A stretch of DNA of 64,000 nt from assembly GCA_016219185.1 (NCBI GenBank), contig JACRBZ010000074.1, positions 62,001-126,000 on the forward strand. The letters run 5' to 3'. Source of the stretch: Deltaproteobacteria bacterium. GTDB lineage: Bacteria > Desulfobacterota > Desulfobacteria > Desulfobacterales > Desulfatirhabdiaceae. The notes beneath the pieces are model-generated. The model ran no database searches, was not told the DNA's origin, and saw only the letters and a list, made by a program, of their open reading frames with translations. Position numbers and translations under genes: made by a program. Position 1 is the first letter of the stretch. Every line of letters starts with the position of its first letter. Below, one piece after another: positions 52,378 to 60,769 of this stretch.

Positions 52378-52518
52378 GTGTCGATTTTTAAGGCGCTCAT
52401 GCCTGAAGTGCGGGGACTCCGGACCCTGCAGGTCGTTCCACTTTTTGCTGTTCGGGATCGGTTTGATGATATTTTAAATATTGTGAAATACGGATGCGCC
52501 TGGATACTGGTCGTATGA
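52378..52518 (+). CDS. Possible 46-residue leader ORF before the phn operon
   Basis: A GTG at 52378, 21 bp after site K, opens a frame reading SIFKALMPEVRGLRTLQVV and ending DDILNIVKYGCAWILVV at a TGA. No family is recognised and the ribosome-binding site is weak. It could be a leader peptide or a remnant of a lost gene. Confidence 0.3.
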   Translation: MSIFKALMPEVRGLRTLQVVPLFAVRDRFDDILNIVKYGCAWILVV

Positions 52519-52550
52519 CAGTCAATTCTGAATGATAGCGGAGGAAAAAC

Positions 52551-53816
52551 ATGGGGCATATTCAAGCTGAAAATCTGACGTTGGGTTATAGCCGCAAAGA
52601 GGTTGTTCAGGGCATTGATCTGATCATCCGGAAAGGAGAATTCTTGAGCATTATCGGGCCGTCCGGTGTCGGTAAATCGACTCTCCTGATGGGGCTTAAC
52701 GCGACCACTTCCATCCTCGGCGGACGTCTGAATGTCCTGGGACGCAATTTGGGTACGATCCGATACAATGAGCTGAAAGCACTTCGCGCCAAGATCGGAG
52801 TGATCTTCCAGGGGTTCAATCTGGTATCCAGACTCAGTGTCTTCGACAACATCGCCAGTGGCATGTTGCACCGCAAGCCGCTATTTTCAGCACTGTTCAA
52901 GCATTACAGCAACCAGGAGTATGAAGAGATCTTCGAGTACATGAAGGTCGTCGGCATTGAGCAGGAAGCCCTCAGCCGCTGCGACAGGCTTTCGGGCGGC
53001 CAGAAACAGCGGGTGGCCATTGCCCGGGCCATCGCTCAGCGGCCTGAGATTATCCTGGCCGATGAGCCGATCTCCTCGCTTGATCCGGTCAGTGCCCGCA
53101 GCGTATTGGAAACCCTCAAAAATGCCAATGAGAAATACGGCATCACCGTGGTATCCAACCTGCATCAGCTTGACTATGTTTTAAAATATCTTCTTTCCAT
53201 GATGGAAACAGTGCAGATGGCCGTTCTGGCGCTGATCCTCTCGGTGACGATTGCCTTTCCGGCCTCATTATTTGCCTCCAGGAACACGCTCAACATCATC
53301 ATTCCCGGAAATCACAGGCTGGCCCGGTTCCTGAAGAACGGGATCTACACCGCCGTGCGATTTTTCGCCAATCTCAGCCGGTCCATCAACGAGATCATCT
53401 GGGCCCTGCTCTTTGTCTCGGCTGTGGGTCTTGGCCCGATGCCCGGCATCCTTGCCCTTGGCATTCATACATCCGGAGTTCTGATCAAGCTTTTTTCAGA
53501 GGGGATTGAGACGGTCCAGCAGGAGCCGATCGATGCCCTGGCAGCCACCGGCGCCGGTTTCATCAAGGTGATATGCTACGCAGTGATTCCCCAGATCACC
53601 CCGTTTTTTGTTTCCATGACCCTTTATCGACTGGAGTCGGATGTCCGCTCCGCCACGATTCTGGGGTTTACGGGCGCCGGCGGCATCGGAATATTCCTTT
53701 TTGATAAACTGAGGGGTTACGAAAACCATGACGTCACGACGATCCTGATCATCATCGTGATTACCGTGGCCGTTATTGACCGGATCAGCGCAGCCATCAG
53801 GACCCGCTATACCTGA
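52551..53816 (+). CDS. PhnC-PhnE fusion: phosphonate ABC transporter ATPase joined to permease
   Basis: The 421-residue frame starts as PhnC: Walker A GPSGVGKST, Q-loop FQGFNL, signature LSGGQKQR, Walker B IILADEP and H-loop SNLHQLDY (to about residue 210). It then passes directly into PhnE from MMETVQMAVLALILS onward, with the permease motif FSEGIETVQQEPIDALAATGAG and about five membrane helices. Missing are the last ~40 residues of PhnC, all of PhnD (the binding protein) and the first ~70 residues of PhnE. The join keeps frame near 53185-53195. GGAGG precedes the ATG. Either an in-frame deletion of about 1.3 kb or a genuine half-transporter; transport ability is doubtful. Confidence 0.85.
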   Translation: MGHIQAENLTLGYSRKEVVQGIDLIIRKGEFLSIIGPSGVGKSTLLMGLNATTSILGGRLNVLGRNLGTIRYNELKALRAKIGVIFQGFNLVSRLSVFDNIASGMLHRKPLFSALFKHYSNQEYEEIFEYMKVVGIEQEALSRCDRLSGGQKQRVAIARAIAQRPEIILADEPISSLDPVSARSVLETLKNANEKYGITVVSNLHQLDYVLKYLLSMMETVQMAVLALILSVTIAFPASLFASRNTLNIIIPGNHRLARFLKNGIYTAVRFFANLSRSINEIIWALLFVSAVGLGPMPGILALGIHTSGVLIKLFSEGIETVQQEPIDALAATGAGFIKVICYAVIPQITPFFVSMTLYRLESDVRSATILGFTGAGGIGIFLFDKLRGYENHDVTTILIIIVITVAVIDRISAAIRTRYT

Positions 53817-53882
53817 TCCCGAGATTATCACAGACGAATCGCCCGTCTATTCAGGCAATTGTGATGGGAAAGTAGGGGTGAA

Positions 53883-55004
53883 ATGCAACTTGAAAAAGGA
53901 AGAAAAACGGTCATTCTGATGCTGGATGGGTTCGGGATCGATTATTTCCGGGCTTCAGACATGCCGGTGCTGAAAAAAATGGCACAAGACGGCTTTTTCT
54001 GGGAGGGCAAGGCGGTTTTCCCCACCCTGACAAATGCGAACAACATTTCCATTGTCTGCGGTTCTTTCCCGCAAACGCATGGGGTGACCACGAACTGCTA
54101 TCTGGACCCGATAACCGGAAAGCCCGCGTTTCTTGAAGATCCCGGCTTTCTCAAGAGCCCGACACTGTTTGAAATGGCTGCGAGACAGGGAATCCGTTCG
54201 GCGCTGGTAACCAGTAAGTCAAAAACCATTCGCATCCTGGGCGGTTCGGTGGATGCGGGTCTATCCGCGCAGGATGCGGATCTCGAAACAATCCGGGATT
54301 TCGGCGGCCCACCCGATATTTATTCCATTGAGGTAAACGAGTGGATCATGCGGTCCGGCATGAAAATTCTCCGGAACAGGCCGGATATCGATATTCTGTA
54401 TATCCATACGACCGATTACCCGATGCACATGTGGGCGCCGGAGGATGAACGCTCGCTTGACCACCTGTCGAGACTGGACCGACTGATCGGCGAAATGGCG
54501 GATAAATACCCGGAGGCCGCTTTCCTGGTGACTGCGGACCATGGGATGTATCCCAAGAAGGAATGCCTGGACCTGGAGAAGATCCTTCGAGCGGTGGGCT
54601 TTCCGATTCGGGCGGCGATATCCCCGGTTGCGGACCGGCTGGTAAAACATCATGGCGGGCACGGTGGCGTTTCCTACATTTATCTCCATGATCGGTCCCG
54701 ACGGGATGAGATTCTATATTTTCTGTCCGGGCTGAGGGGCGTGGATAATGCCCTTCCTTCCGAGGATGCGGCAATATGTTACCGTTTGGACAGGGACCGA
54801 ATCGGCGATATCGTGGTGGGGGCGGACCCGGAGACTGTTTTCGGAACAATTGAAAGCGAAAGGAAGGATCTGCATGACGGCTACCGGAACCATGGTTCCC
54901 GTTTCGAGCAGTCCGTTCCGCTCATTGCCTGGAATGCCCGGCTGGGGGAGACGGACAGTATTCAATATAACCTGGACCTGACACGGGCGCTTTTTTTTGA
55001 ATAA
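53883..55004 (+). CDS. phnA: Phosphonoacetate hydrolase-like enzyme (alkaline phosphatase superfamily)
   Basis: The 373-residue protein has the nucleotide pyrophosphatase/phosphodiesterase fold: first metal Asp in ILMLDGFG, nucleophile Thr in FPTLTNANNISIVCGS, IHTTDYPMH, and late ligands in VTADHGM and HHGGHGG. The TNANN variant and LVTSKSK segment are characteristic of phosphonoacetate hydrolase, which splits phosphonoacetate to acetate and Pi. It sits between the transporter fusion and phnG in the same direction. With the phnW gene downstream it makes a 2-aminoethylphosphonate to acetate route, for which the dehydrogenase PhnY is not in the window. Confidence 0.8.
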   Translation: MQLEKGRKTVILMLDGFGIDYFRASDMPVLKKMAQDGFFWEGKAVFPTLTNANNISIVCGSFPQTHGVTTNCYLDPITGKPAFLEDPGFLKSPTLFEMAARQGIRSALVTSKSKTIRILGGSVDAGLSAQDADLETIRDFGGPPDIYSIEVNEWIMRSGMKILRNRPDIDILYIHTTDYPMHMWAPEDERSLDHLSRLDRLIGEMADKYPEAAFLVTADHGMYPKKECLDLEKILRAVGFPIRAAISPVADRLVKHHGGHGGVSYIYLHDRSRRDEILYFLSGLRGVDNALPSEDAAICYRLDRDRIGDIVVGADPETVFGTIESERKDLHDGYRNHGSRFEQSVPLIAWNARLGETDSIQYNLDLTRALFFE

Positions 55005-55024
55005 GTATTTGGAGGATGAACAAG

Positions 55025-55450
55025 ATGAGCCGTGCTGATTTGACAGTCCTGATAAACACCATGGATGAGCAGAAGGTGGAGAATGTACTGGCATTGTTTG
55101 CCGATGTGGAGCTTACGGTCAGTCGTCCGCCTGGCTCCGGACTGGTGATGCTGACCGTAAAAGACAGTTTTGAAACCGATTTCCACCTGGGAGAAGTTCT
55201 GGTTACCGAGGCGCGTGTCATCTTTCGAGGTTGTGAGGGATTCGGCATGGTCTCGGGAGAAGCGCCCCGAAGAGCTTTGGCGCGGGCTGCGGCAGATGCT
55301 GTGTTTCGTTGCCCGGAGCCAACCGAGGTTCACGATAATTTGATGGCTTGTCTTGAGCAGGAAGAATTGATGCGGAAAAACCGGCTGGCGGCAGATGCCG
55401 CTCTGGTAGCCGCCACAAAGGTAAATTTTGATCTGATGCCGGGAGCCTGA
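55025..55450 (+). CDS. phnG: C-P lyase core subunit PhnG
   Basis: The 141-residue protein (ATG 55025; an in-frame ATG at 55016 is too close to GGAGG) matches PhnG. It has TRPPGSGLVMLTVKDS-like strand (seen as VSRPPGSGLVML), FHLGEVLVTEARV, and EGFGMVSGEAPRRALARAAADA. PhnG is part of the PhnG2H2I2J2 core that attaches methylphosphonate to ribose from ATP. It starts 20 bp after the phosphonoacetate hydrolase gene and is 2 bp from phnH. Confidence 0.92.
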   Translation: MSRADLTVLINTMDEQKVENVLALFADVELTVSRPPGSGLVMLTVKDSFETDFHLGEVLVTEARVIFRGCEGFGMVSGEAPRRALARAAADAVFRCPEPTEVHDNLMACLEQEELMRKNRLAADAALVAATKVNFDLMPGA

Positions 55451-55452
55451 CC

Positions 55453-56007
55453 ATGCAAGCGAACAAAACGATCCGCGATCATTTCACGTTCAGAGTCGTC
55501 CTTCAGGGGATGAGTCATCCGGGGAAGGTGTTCCCCTTGCCCGGTTTTCCCGGGAAAGGGTCCGCCGTTATCGAACTTCTCGGCTGTCTGATGGACAATG
55601 AGGTGAGCTTTGCCGTTATCGGTGGCACCGAACTGGAAACGGTCCTTAGCCGCCATACTTCCGGCCGGCTGGTATCTTCCGAGGAAGCGGATTACATTAT
55701 CGTTTCCAGTGGAACCACCAGCGGCAGGCTGGCTGGTTTCAAACGGGGCAGCCTGGAGTATCCGAATACGGGGGCCACCATTCTCTATCTGGTGGAAGAA
55801 CTGAGCGAGGGCAAGGGCGAAATTGTCCTGTCGGGCCCCGGGGTCAAGGGCACGGCCTCGCTTCGGATCACGGGACTCCCCTTGAGTGAATTAAAACAGT
55901 TAAAGGAAGTGAACAGCGAATTTCCCCTTGGCGTGGATGCCATATTTCTTGACCTGAGCGGGAACATTGCCTGTATTCCCCGCTCGACCCAAATCGGAGT
56001 GAACTGA
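55453..56007 (+). CDS. phnH: C-P lyase core subunit PhnH
   Basis: The 184-residue protein matches PhnH: FRVVLQGMSHPGKV near the start, DNEVSFAV, the ADYIIV region and a C-terminal FPLGVDAIFLD with PRSTQI. It is slightly shorter than many PhnH proteins but has both conserved ends. PhnH forms the central part of the C-P lyase core complex. It lies between phnG (2 bp) and phnI (2 bp). Confidence 0.92.
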   Translation: MQANKTIRDHFTFRVVLQGMSHPGKVFPLPGFPGKGSAVIELLGCLMDNEVSFAVIGGTELETVLSRHTSGRLVSSEEADYIIVSSGTTSGRLAGFKRGSLEYPNTGATILYLVEELSEGKGEIVLSGPGVKGTASLRITGLPLSELKQLKEVNSEFPLGVDAIFLDLSGNIACIPRSTQIGVN

Positions 56008-56009
56008 AA

Positions 56010-57128
56010 ATGGGATATGTTGCGGTAAAAGGCGGAAATGAAGCGATTGAAAGGGCATGTCAGCTCTTTGCATATGAGCGGATTAAAGGCTCTTCCCCAG
56101 CGCTGGGGGTGGATCAGATCAAGGAGCAGCTCTATCTGGCCGTTGATCGCGTGATGGGGGAAGGGTCGCTCTATGCACCGGATCTGGCCGCCCTTGCCCT
56201 CAAACAGTCCGCTGGTGACACTTTCGAAGCATCATTCATGCTGCGTGCCTTTCGGGCCACCCGGCAGCGCCTGGGCTACGCGCTGCCGGTAGGCACCGAA
56301 AAGATGCGGGTGGTCCGAAGGATTTCCTCCGCGTTCAAGGATATCCCCGGCGGGCAGATTCTGGGGGCCACCAGCGACTACACCCTGCGGCTGCTGGACT
56401 TCGACCTGCTGAAGGATGACGCGGCGCGGCGGAGCGCTTTTCGTGAACGGGTATTCAGCAGCCTTCCCGCGGATGCCGAGATTCCCGACACCTTTCCCAA
56501 GGTGGTCGGCATCCTGCGCCGGGAAGGATTGCTGGAAGAAGCACTTGCGGGGGAGTACCTGGAAGAAAGGGCGTTCGACATCACCCGTCAACCACTCACC
56601 TTCCCGGCCTCCCGTAGCGCCAAGTTGCAATCTCTTGCCCGGGGCGAGACCGGAGGGATGCTGGCCCTGGCCTATTCCAGCATGCGTGGCTACGGCAACA
56701 TCCATCCGACCCTGGGTGAACTTCGCATCGGCTACCTGCCGCTCACGATGCCGCATCCGGTAACCGGTGAGCCTTATGTCGTCGGTGAAGTCAAGGTGAC
56801 GGAAGCCGAGGTGCTGGCCCGCATGCAGGGCAGCGACGGCATGCCGCGGTTCAGCCTGGGCTACGGGCTCTGCTTCGGTCAGAACGAGATCAAGGCGATC
56901 TGCATGGCGATATTGGATCGCTGCACCCGGACCGAAAAACCAGGCAGTCCGGCCGAGGATCAGGAATTCGTCCTTTACCACATCGATGGCATCGAGGCCA
57001 TGGGGTTTTGCAATCACTGGAAACTGCCGCACTATGTGGATTTTCTTTCCGATCTCGATCGTCTCAGAAAAGCCCAGGACCTGGCCCGGGCCGGAAAAGT
57101 ACAGGAGGATACCGATGCGGATGCATGA
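56010..57128 (+). CDS. phnI: C-P lyase subunit PhnI (nucleosidase-type)
   Basis: The 372-residue protein matches PhnI from its MGYVAVKGGNEAIERA opening, through ALKQSAGDTFEASFMLRAFRAT, to the C-terminal FVLYHIDGIEAMGFCNHWKLPHYVDF. PhnI with G, H and L swaps the adenine of ATP for alkylphosphonate. GGAG lies about 12 bp before its ATG. Its end overlaps the phnJ start, as usual in phn operons. Confidence 0.95.
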   Translation: MGYVAVKGGNEAIERACQLFAYERIKGSSPALGVDQIKEQLYLAVDRVMGEGSLYAPDLAALALKQSAGDTFEASFMLRAFRATRQRLGYALPVGTEKMRVVRRISSAFKDIPGGQILGATSDYTLRLLDFDLLKDDAARRSAFRERVFSSLPADAEIPDTFPKVVGILRREGLLEEALAGEYLEERAFDITRQPLTFPASRSAKLQSLARGETGGMLALAYSSMRGYGNIHPTLGELRIGYLPLTMPHPVTGEPYVVGEVKVTEAEVLARMQGSDGMPRFSLGYGLCFGQNEIKAICMAILDRCTRTEKPGSPAEDQEFVLYHIDGIEAMGFCNHWKLPHYVDFLSDLDRLRKAQDLARAGKVQEDTDADA

Positions 57129-58011
57129 ATGGCTGCAAAAAGACGATCAGTCAAGGAGAGATGAAGCGCCGGTCGCCGGATACCCCTTTGGTTTTATGGA
57201 TGACGGGGCCAAGAAGGAGATTCGCAGAAGCATCCTGAAAGCAATTGCCATCCCGGGGTATCAGGTTCCCTACGGTTCCCGGGAAATGCCGATTGCCCGC
57301 GGCTGGGGGACCGGCGGCCTCCAGATCACCCTTTCCCTGGTTAAACCGGATGACATCCTCAAAGTGATTGACCAGGGATGTGACGGCAGTGTCAATGCGG
57401 TCAATATCAAAAAATTTATGGCCACGGTTGCCAATGTGGCCATAACCACCGACACCCTGGCTGCGACCCTCATCCAGACCCGTCACCGGATCCCGGAGGA
57501 GCGAATGACCGACCGGCAGATCCTGGTGCTTCAGGTTCCTTACCCGGAAGCCCTGCGGGAGGTGGAACCCTCGGAAATGGAGACCCGCCGGATGCATGCC
57601 GAGGCGGACTACAGCCGAATGTGGCTCTATCTGTATGAAGATATCGTCAATTATGGCGAGATTACCATCAGCTACCGTTACCCGGTTACGGTCAATGGCC
57701 GTTACATCACGGACCCCAGCCCGATTCCCCGCTGGGACGTGCCCAAGCTCCACATGGCCGATACGCTCTTTCTCTTCGGGGCCGGCAGGGAAAAACGGAT
57801 TTATGCGATCCCTCCCCATACGTCGGTTGAGCCGCTGGAGTTCGAAGACCATAAATTCAGGACCGAGAATTTCTCCGGCAAGGCCTGTGCCCGGTGCGGC
57901 GCCACGGATACCTTTCTGGACGAGGTCATCGACAATGCGGGGGGCGGGCGGAGCTATTTCTGCTCGGATTCCGGTTACTGCGACAAGAGGAGCCATGCAT
58001 GGAACCACTGA
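57115..58011 (+). CDS. phnJ: C-P lyase PhnJ (radical SAM-dependent C-P bond cleavage)
   Basis: From ATG 57115 (AGGAGG upstream) this is a 298-residue protein. The Cys pattern near the C-terminus, CxxC-x21-C-x5-C (CARC ... FCSDSGYC), is the same spacing as E. coli PhnJ Cys241, 244, 266 and 272, which bind the [4Fe-4S] cluster and supply the thiyl radical. The Gly-rich ARGWGTGGLQIT block holds the expected glycyl site. All catalytic residues seen are intact. It overlaps phnI and phnK. Confidence 0.96.
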   Translation: MRMHEWLQKDDQSRRDEAPVAGYPFGFMDDGAKKEIRRSILKAIAIPGYQVPYGSREMPIARGWGTGGLQITLSLVKPDDILKVIDQGCDGSVNAVNIKKFMATVANVAITTDTLAATLIQTRHRIPEERMTDRQILVLQVPYPEALREVEPSEMETRRMHAEADYSRMWLYLYEDIVNYGEITISYRYPVTVNGRYITDPSPIPRWDVPKLHMADTLFLFGAGREKRIYAIPPHTSVEPLEFEDHKFRTENFSGKACARCGATDTFLDEVIDNAGGGRSYFCSDSGYCDKRSHAWNH

Positions 58012-58871
58012 TACGGATTCGAGGGCTCTCAAAACGATTTGGCCAGGGGTGTGATCGCTGTTCGGATTCAACCGGGCCGCAGCAAGATACCAATCTCTGT
58101 CCCCACTGCGGCTCGGTGATGGCCTGCAATGACGTCTCCTTTGACCTTTTCCGAAATGAGGCACTTGGCGTTGTCGGCGAGAGCGGCTCCGGCAAGAGCA
58201 CCCTGGTGCGGCTGCTGCATTTTGAGTGGGAGGCAAGCGGGGGCACCGTGGAACTGCACCGCTCGGTGGAATCTACCGGTTTGCCGGAGATGTTTGCCGA
58301 TGGTTCGGACTACAGCGGCAACCTGCTGGGCCTGAGTCATTTTCAGAAGCGGCAGCTCCGTAACGCCCTGATGGGGATTGTCTACCAGAACCCACATCTT
58401 GGACTCCGGATGCAGGTCAGCTCCGGCGGCAACATTGCCGAACGGCTTCTGGGAGCCGGTTGGAGACATATCGCCAAAATGCGGGAGCGTTCGGCCGAAT
58501 TGCTGGAGAAAACGGAAATTCCGGTCGAGCGGATGGATGAACCCCCCTGTAACTTCAGCGGCGGCATGCAGCAACGGGTGCAGATTGCCAAGGCCCTTTC
58601 GAACAATCCGCTGATCCTCTTTCTGGATGAGGTCACCACCGGCCTTGATCTCTCTGTGCAGGCGCGGGTACTGGATCTGATCCGGAACCTCAGGAGTGAA
58701 TTCAACCTGTCCATGCTGGTAGTTTCCCATGACCTGGGGGTGATCAGCCTGCTCTGTCAGCGAACCATGGTGATGAAATCCGGCCGTGTGGTGGAAGCGG
58801 GACTGACGGACCAGATCCTGCAAGACCCCCAGCACCGATACACCCAACTTCTCGTGACCTCTCAATTATAG
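57999..58871 (+). CDS. phnK: C-P lyase ATP-binding subunit PhnK with Cys-rich insert
   Basis: From ATG 57999 (GAGGAG upstream, overlapping the phnJ stop) this is a 290-residue ABC-type ATPase: Walker A GESGSGKST, Q-loop VYQNPHLGLR, signature NFSGGMQQR, Walker B LILFLDEV. Between strand 1 and the Walker A there is an insert with two CxxC pairs (CDRC and CPHC), which E. coli PhnK does not have. It could be a zinc or iron-sulfur knuckle facing PhnJ. The catalytic Glu after Walker B is present. PhnK docks on the PhnJ core. Confidence 0.93.
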   Translation: MEPLIRIRGLSKRFGQGCDRCSDSTGPQQDTNLCPHCGSVMACNDVSFDLFRNEALGVVGESGSGKSTLVRLLHFEWEASGGTVELHRSVESTGLPEMFADGSDYSGNLLGLSHFQKRQLRNALMGIVYQNPHLGLRMQVSSGGNIAERLLGAGWRHIAKMRERSAELLEKTEIPVERMDEPPCNFSGGMQQRVQIAKALSNNPLILFLDEVTTGLDLSVQARVLDLIRNLRSEFNLSMLVVSHDLGVISLLCQRTMVMKSGRVVEAGLTDQILQDPQHRYTQLLVTSQL

Positions 58872-58879
58872 GAGCATTT

Positions 58880-59587
58880 GTGATTACCGTAGATAACCTG
58901 TCAAAAACCTTCACGCTCCATATCCTCAATGAAAAAAAGATTGCGGCCTGCCGTGATATATCCTTCAGCGTTCCCCAGAGCGGTTTCCTTGGTCTGTCCG
59001 GTCCCAGCGGTGCTGGAAAAAGCACGGTGTTGAAATGCCTCTACCGCACGTATCTCTCCACCAGCGGTGCCATCCGTTACAACTCGGCCGCCCATGGCAG
59101 GGTTGATCTGGCCACATTGCCCGACCGGGCTGTCATTGATATCCGTGACAGGGAGATGGGATATGTTTCCCAGTTCCTCAAGGTGATTCCCCGGGTTTCC
59201 GCCCTGGATGTCGTCATGGAACCCATTCTGGCCCGAAACGGGGTGTCGCGGGATGCAGCGCGAAAGCGGGCCATTGGCCTGCTGGATCGATTGCGAATTC
59301 CATCGCACCTGTTTGATGCCTACCCGGCAACCTTCAGCGGGGGTGAGCAGCAGCGGATCAATATTGCCCGTGCCGTCAGTTGGAAACCACGCCTGCTGCT
59401 GCTGGATGAGCCGACTGCATCGCTTGACAAGGATTCGGTGGGGGTGGTGCTGGAGATTCTCAAGGAGTTGCGTGAGGAAGGAACGACAATGATCGGGATT
59501 TTCCATGACACCACACTGTTGGCGTCGGTGACGGATTCGGTCTATCACATAAATAATTTCGTTCACCCGGAGTTTGTTACAGGCTGA
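58880..59587 (+). CDS. phnL: C-P lyase ATP-binding subunit PhnL
   Basis: The 235-residue ABC-type ATPase starts with GTG 58880 (AGGAG upstream). Walker A is GPSGAGKST, the signature FSGGEQQR, Walker B LLLLDEPTASLD, and VSQFLKVIPRVSALDVV is the PhnL-specific Q-loop region. PhnL acts with G, H and I in forming the ribosyl phosphonate. It is 8 bp after phnK and 30 bp before phnM. Confidence 0.94.
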   Translation: MITVDNLSKTFTLHILNEKKIAACRDISFSVPQSGFLGLSGPSGAGKSTVLKCLYRTYLSTSGAIRYNSAAHGRVDLATLPDRAVIDIRDREMGYVSQFLKVIPRVSALDVVMEPILARNGVSRDAARKRAIGLLDRLRIPSHLFDAYPATFSGGEQQRINIARAVSWKPRLLLLDEPTASLDKDSVGVVLEILKELREEGTTMIGIFHDTTLLASVTDSVYHINNFVHPEFVTG

Positions 59588-59617
59588 ACGAACCTTTTCA
59601 AGAGAAGGAGAACATTC

Positions 59618-60769
59618 ATGCAGGACGGTTTTGTAATAACAAACGCCCGGGTGGTTACCCCGGAAGGCGTGAGGGAAGGGGTGTCGGTACAGGTTGAAAA
59701 TGGGCGCATTGTTGCGATCAGTGAAGCATCCCGGCCGGGAGACAGAGAGATTGACGCCGGCGGGAATTATCTGTTTCCCGGTTTTGTGGATATGCATTCC
59801 GATGCCATCGAAAAAGGGATCGAGCCCCGGCCCAATACTTTTTTTCCGGTGGATATCGCGGTTTTCGAACTGGACAAGAAAATCGCCTCCTGCGGCATCA
59901 CAACCATGTATCACTCGCTTTCCTTTGCCGAACATGAGGTGGGACTTCGAAACAACAGCACGGCGGCAGGGATTATCAGAGAGATCAACCAGTTCAGCCA
60001 CAAGTTGAAGGTGAACACGAAGATTCACGCCCGCTTCGAGATTACCGATCATGTGGCCGTACCGTTCCTCGAGGAATTGATCCGGGACAACCAGATCAAC
60101 CTCTTCTCCTTTATGGACCACTCTCCCGGTCAGGGGCAGTTTCAGGATATCATTTCTTTCAAGAATTATTTCGGTCCGGTCTACGCCAAGAGTGATGCGG
60201 AGATGGATGGCATCATCGAACGGAAATTAGAGGCGAAAAAAAACGATGCTCCCCGATTTGTCGCTCACCTGATCGGGGTTTGTCGTGAACGCGGGATTGC
60301 CATTGCTTCCCATGACGATGACTCGCGGGAGAAGATCGATTGGCTGAAGAAGATGGAGATCGGGATGACGGAATTTCCGGTAAATATCAAGGCGGTGCGT
60401 GCCGCCCGCGAACTTGGCATCCGCGTATGTCTTGGCTCTCCCAACGTGGTGCGAGGGCAGTCGCAGTCCAGCAACCTGAGCGCCCGGGAGGCGATCCGTT
60501 CGGGATTCGGGGACATTCTGTGTTCCGATTACTCTCCCATGACTATGCTTCACGCCGTGTTTACCTTGGAACGGCTTGGCATTCTTCCCCTTCACGAGGC
60601 GATAAACATGGTCAGTCTGAATCCGGCGCATGCCGTCGGGATTTCGGATCATACCGGATCACTGGAAACGGGAAAAGATGCGGACATGGTTCTGGTGGAC
60701 TATTCCGATGATTTCCCGCGGGTTCTTAAGACTTTTGTTGCAGGAAGAGAGGTTTATGCCACATGCTGA
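59618..60769 (+). CDS. phnM: PhnM, RPnTP hydrolase of the C-P lyase pathway
   Basis: The 383-residue amidohydrolase removes diphosphate from alpha-D-ribose 1-methylphosphonate 5-triphosphate. The metal motif GFVDMHSDAIEKGIEPRP, SFMDHSPGQGQ, IASHDDDSRE and LCSDYSPMTML carry the His and Asp ligands. AGAAGGAGA precedes the ATG. Its stop overlaps the next gene by 7 bp. Confidence 0.95.
   Translation: MQDGFVITNARVVTPEGVREGVSVQVENGRIVAISEASRPGDREIDAGGNYLFPGFVDMHSDAIEKGIEPRPNTFFPVDIAVFELDKKIASCGITTMYHSLSFAEHEVGLRNNSTAAGIIREINQFSHKLKVNTKIHARFEITDHVAVPFLEELIRDNQINLFSFMDHSPGQGQFQDIISFKNYFGPVYAKSDAEMDGIIERKLEAKKNDAPRFVAHLIGVCRERGIAIASHDDDSREKIDWLKKMEIGMTEFPVNIKAVRAARELGIRVCLGSPNVVRGQSQSSNLSAREAIRSGFGDILCSDYSPMTMLHAVFTLERLGILPLHEAINMVSLNPAHAVGISDHTGSLETGKDADMVLVDYSDDFPRVLKTFVAGREVYATC

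Noticed and set aside
52353-52871. Minus-strand 172-codon frame over the phn leader and phnC start
   Set aside because: It is antisense to the PhnC Walker A region and its residues show no family pattern.
56232-57032. Long antisense frame inside phnI
   Set aside because: It mirrors a GC-rich coding gene; phnI is clearly the real gene, with family motifs throughout.
57151-58236. 361-codon antisense frame over phnJ/phnK
   Set aside because: phnJ and phnK are both firmly identified in this interval and the antisense frame lacks motifs.
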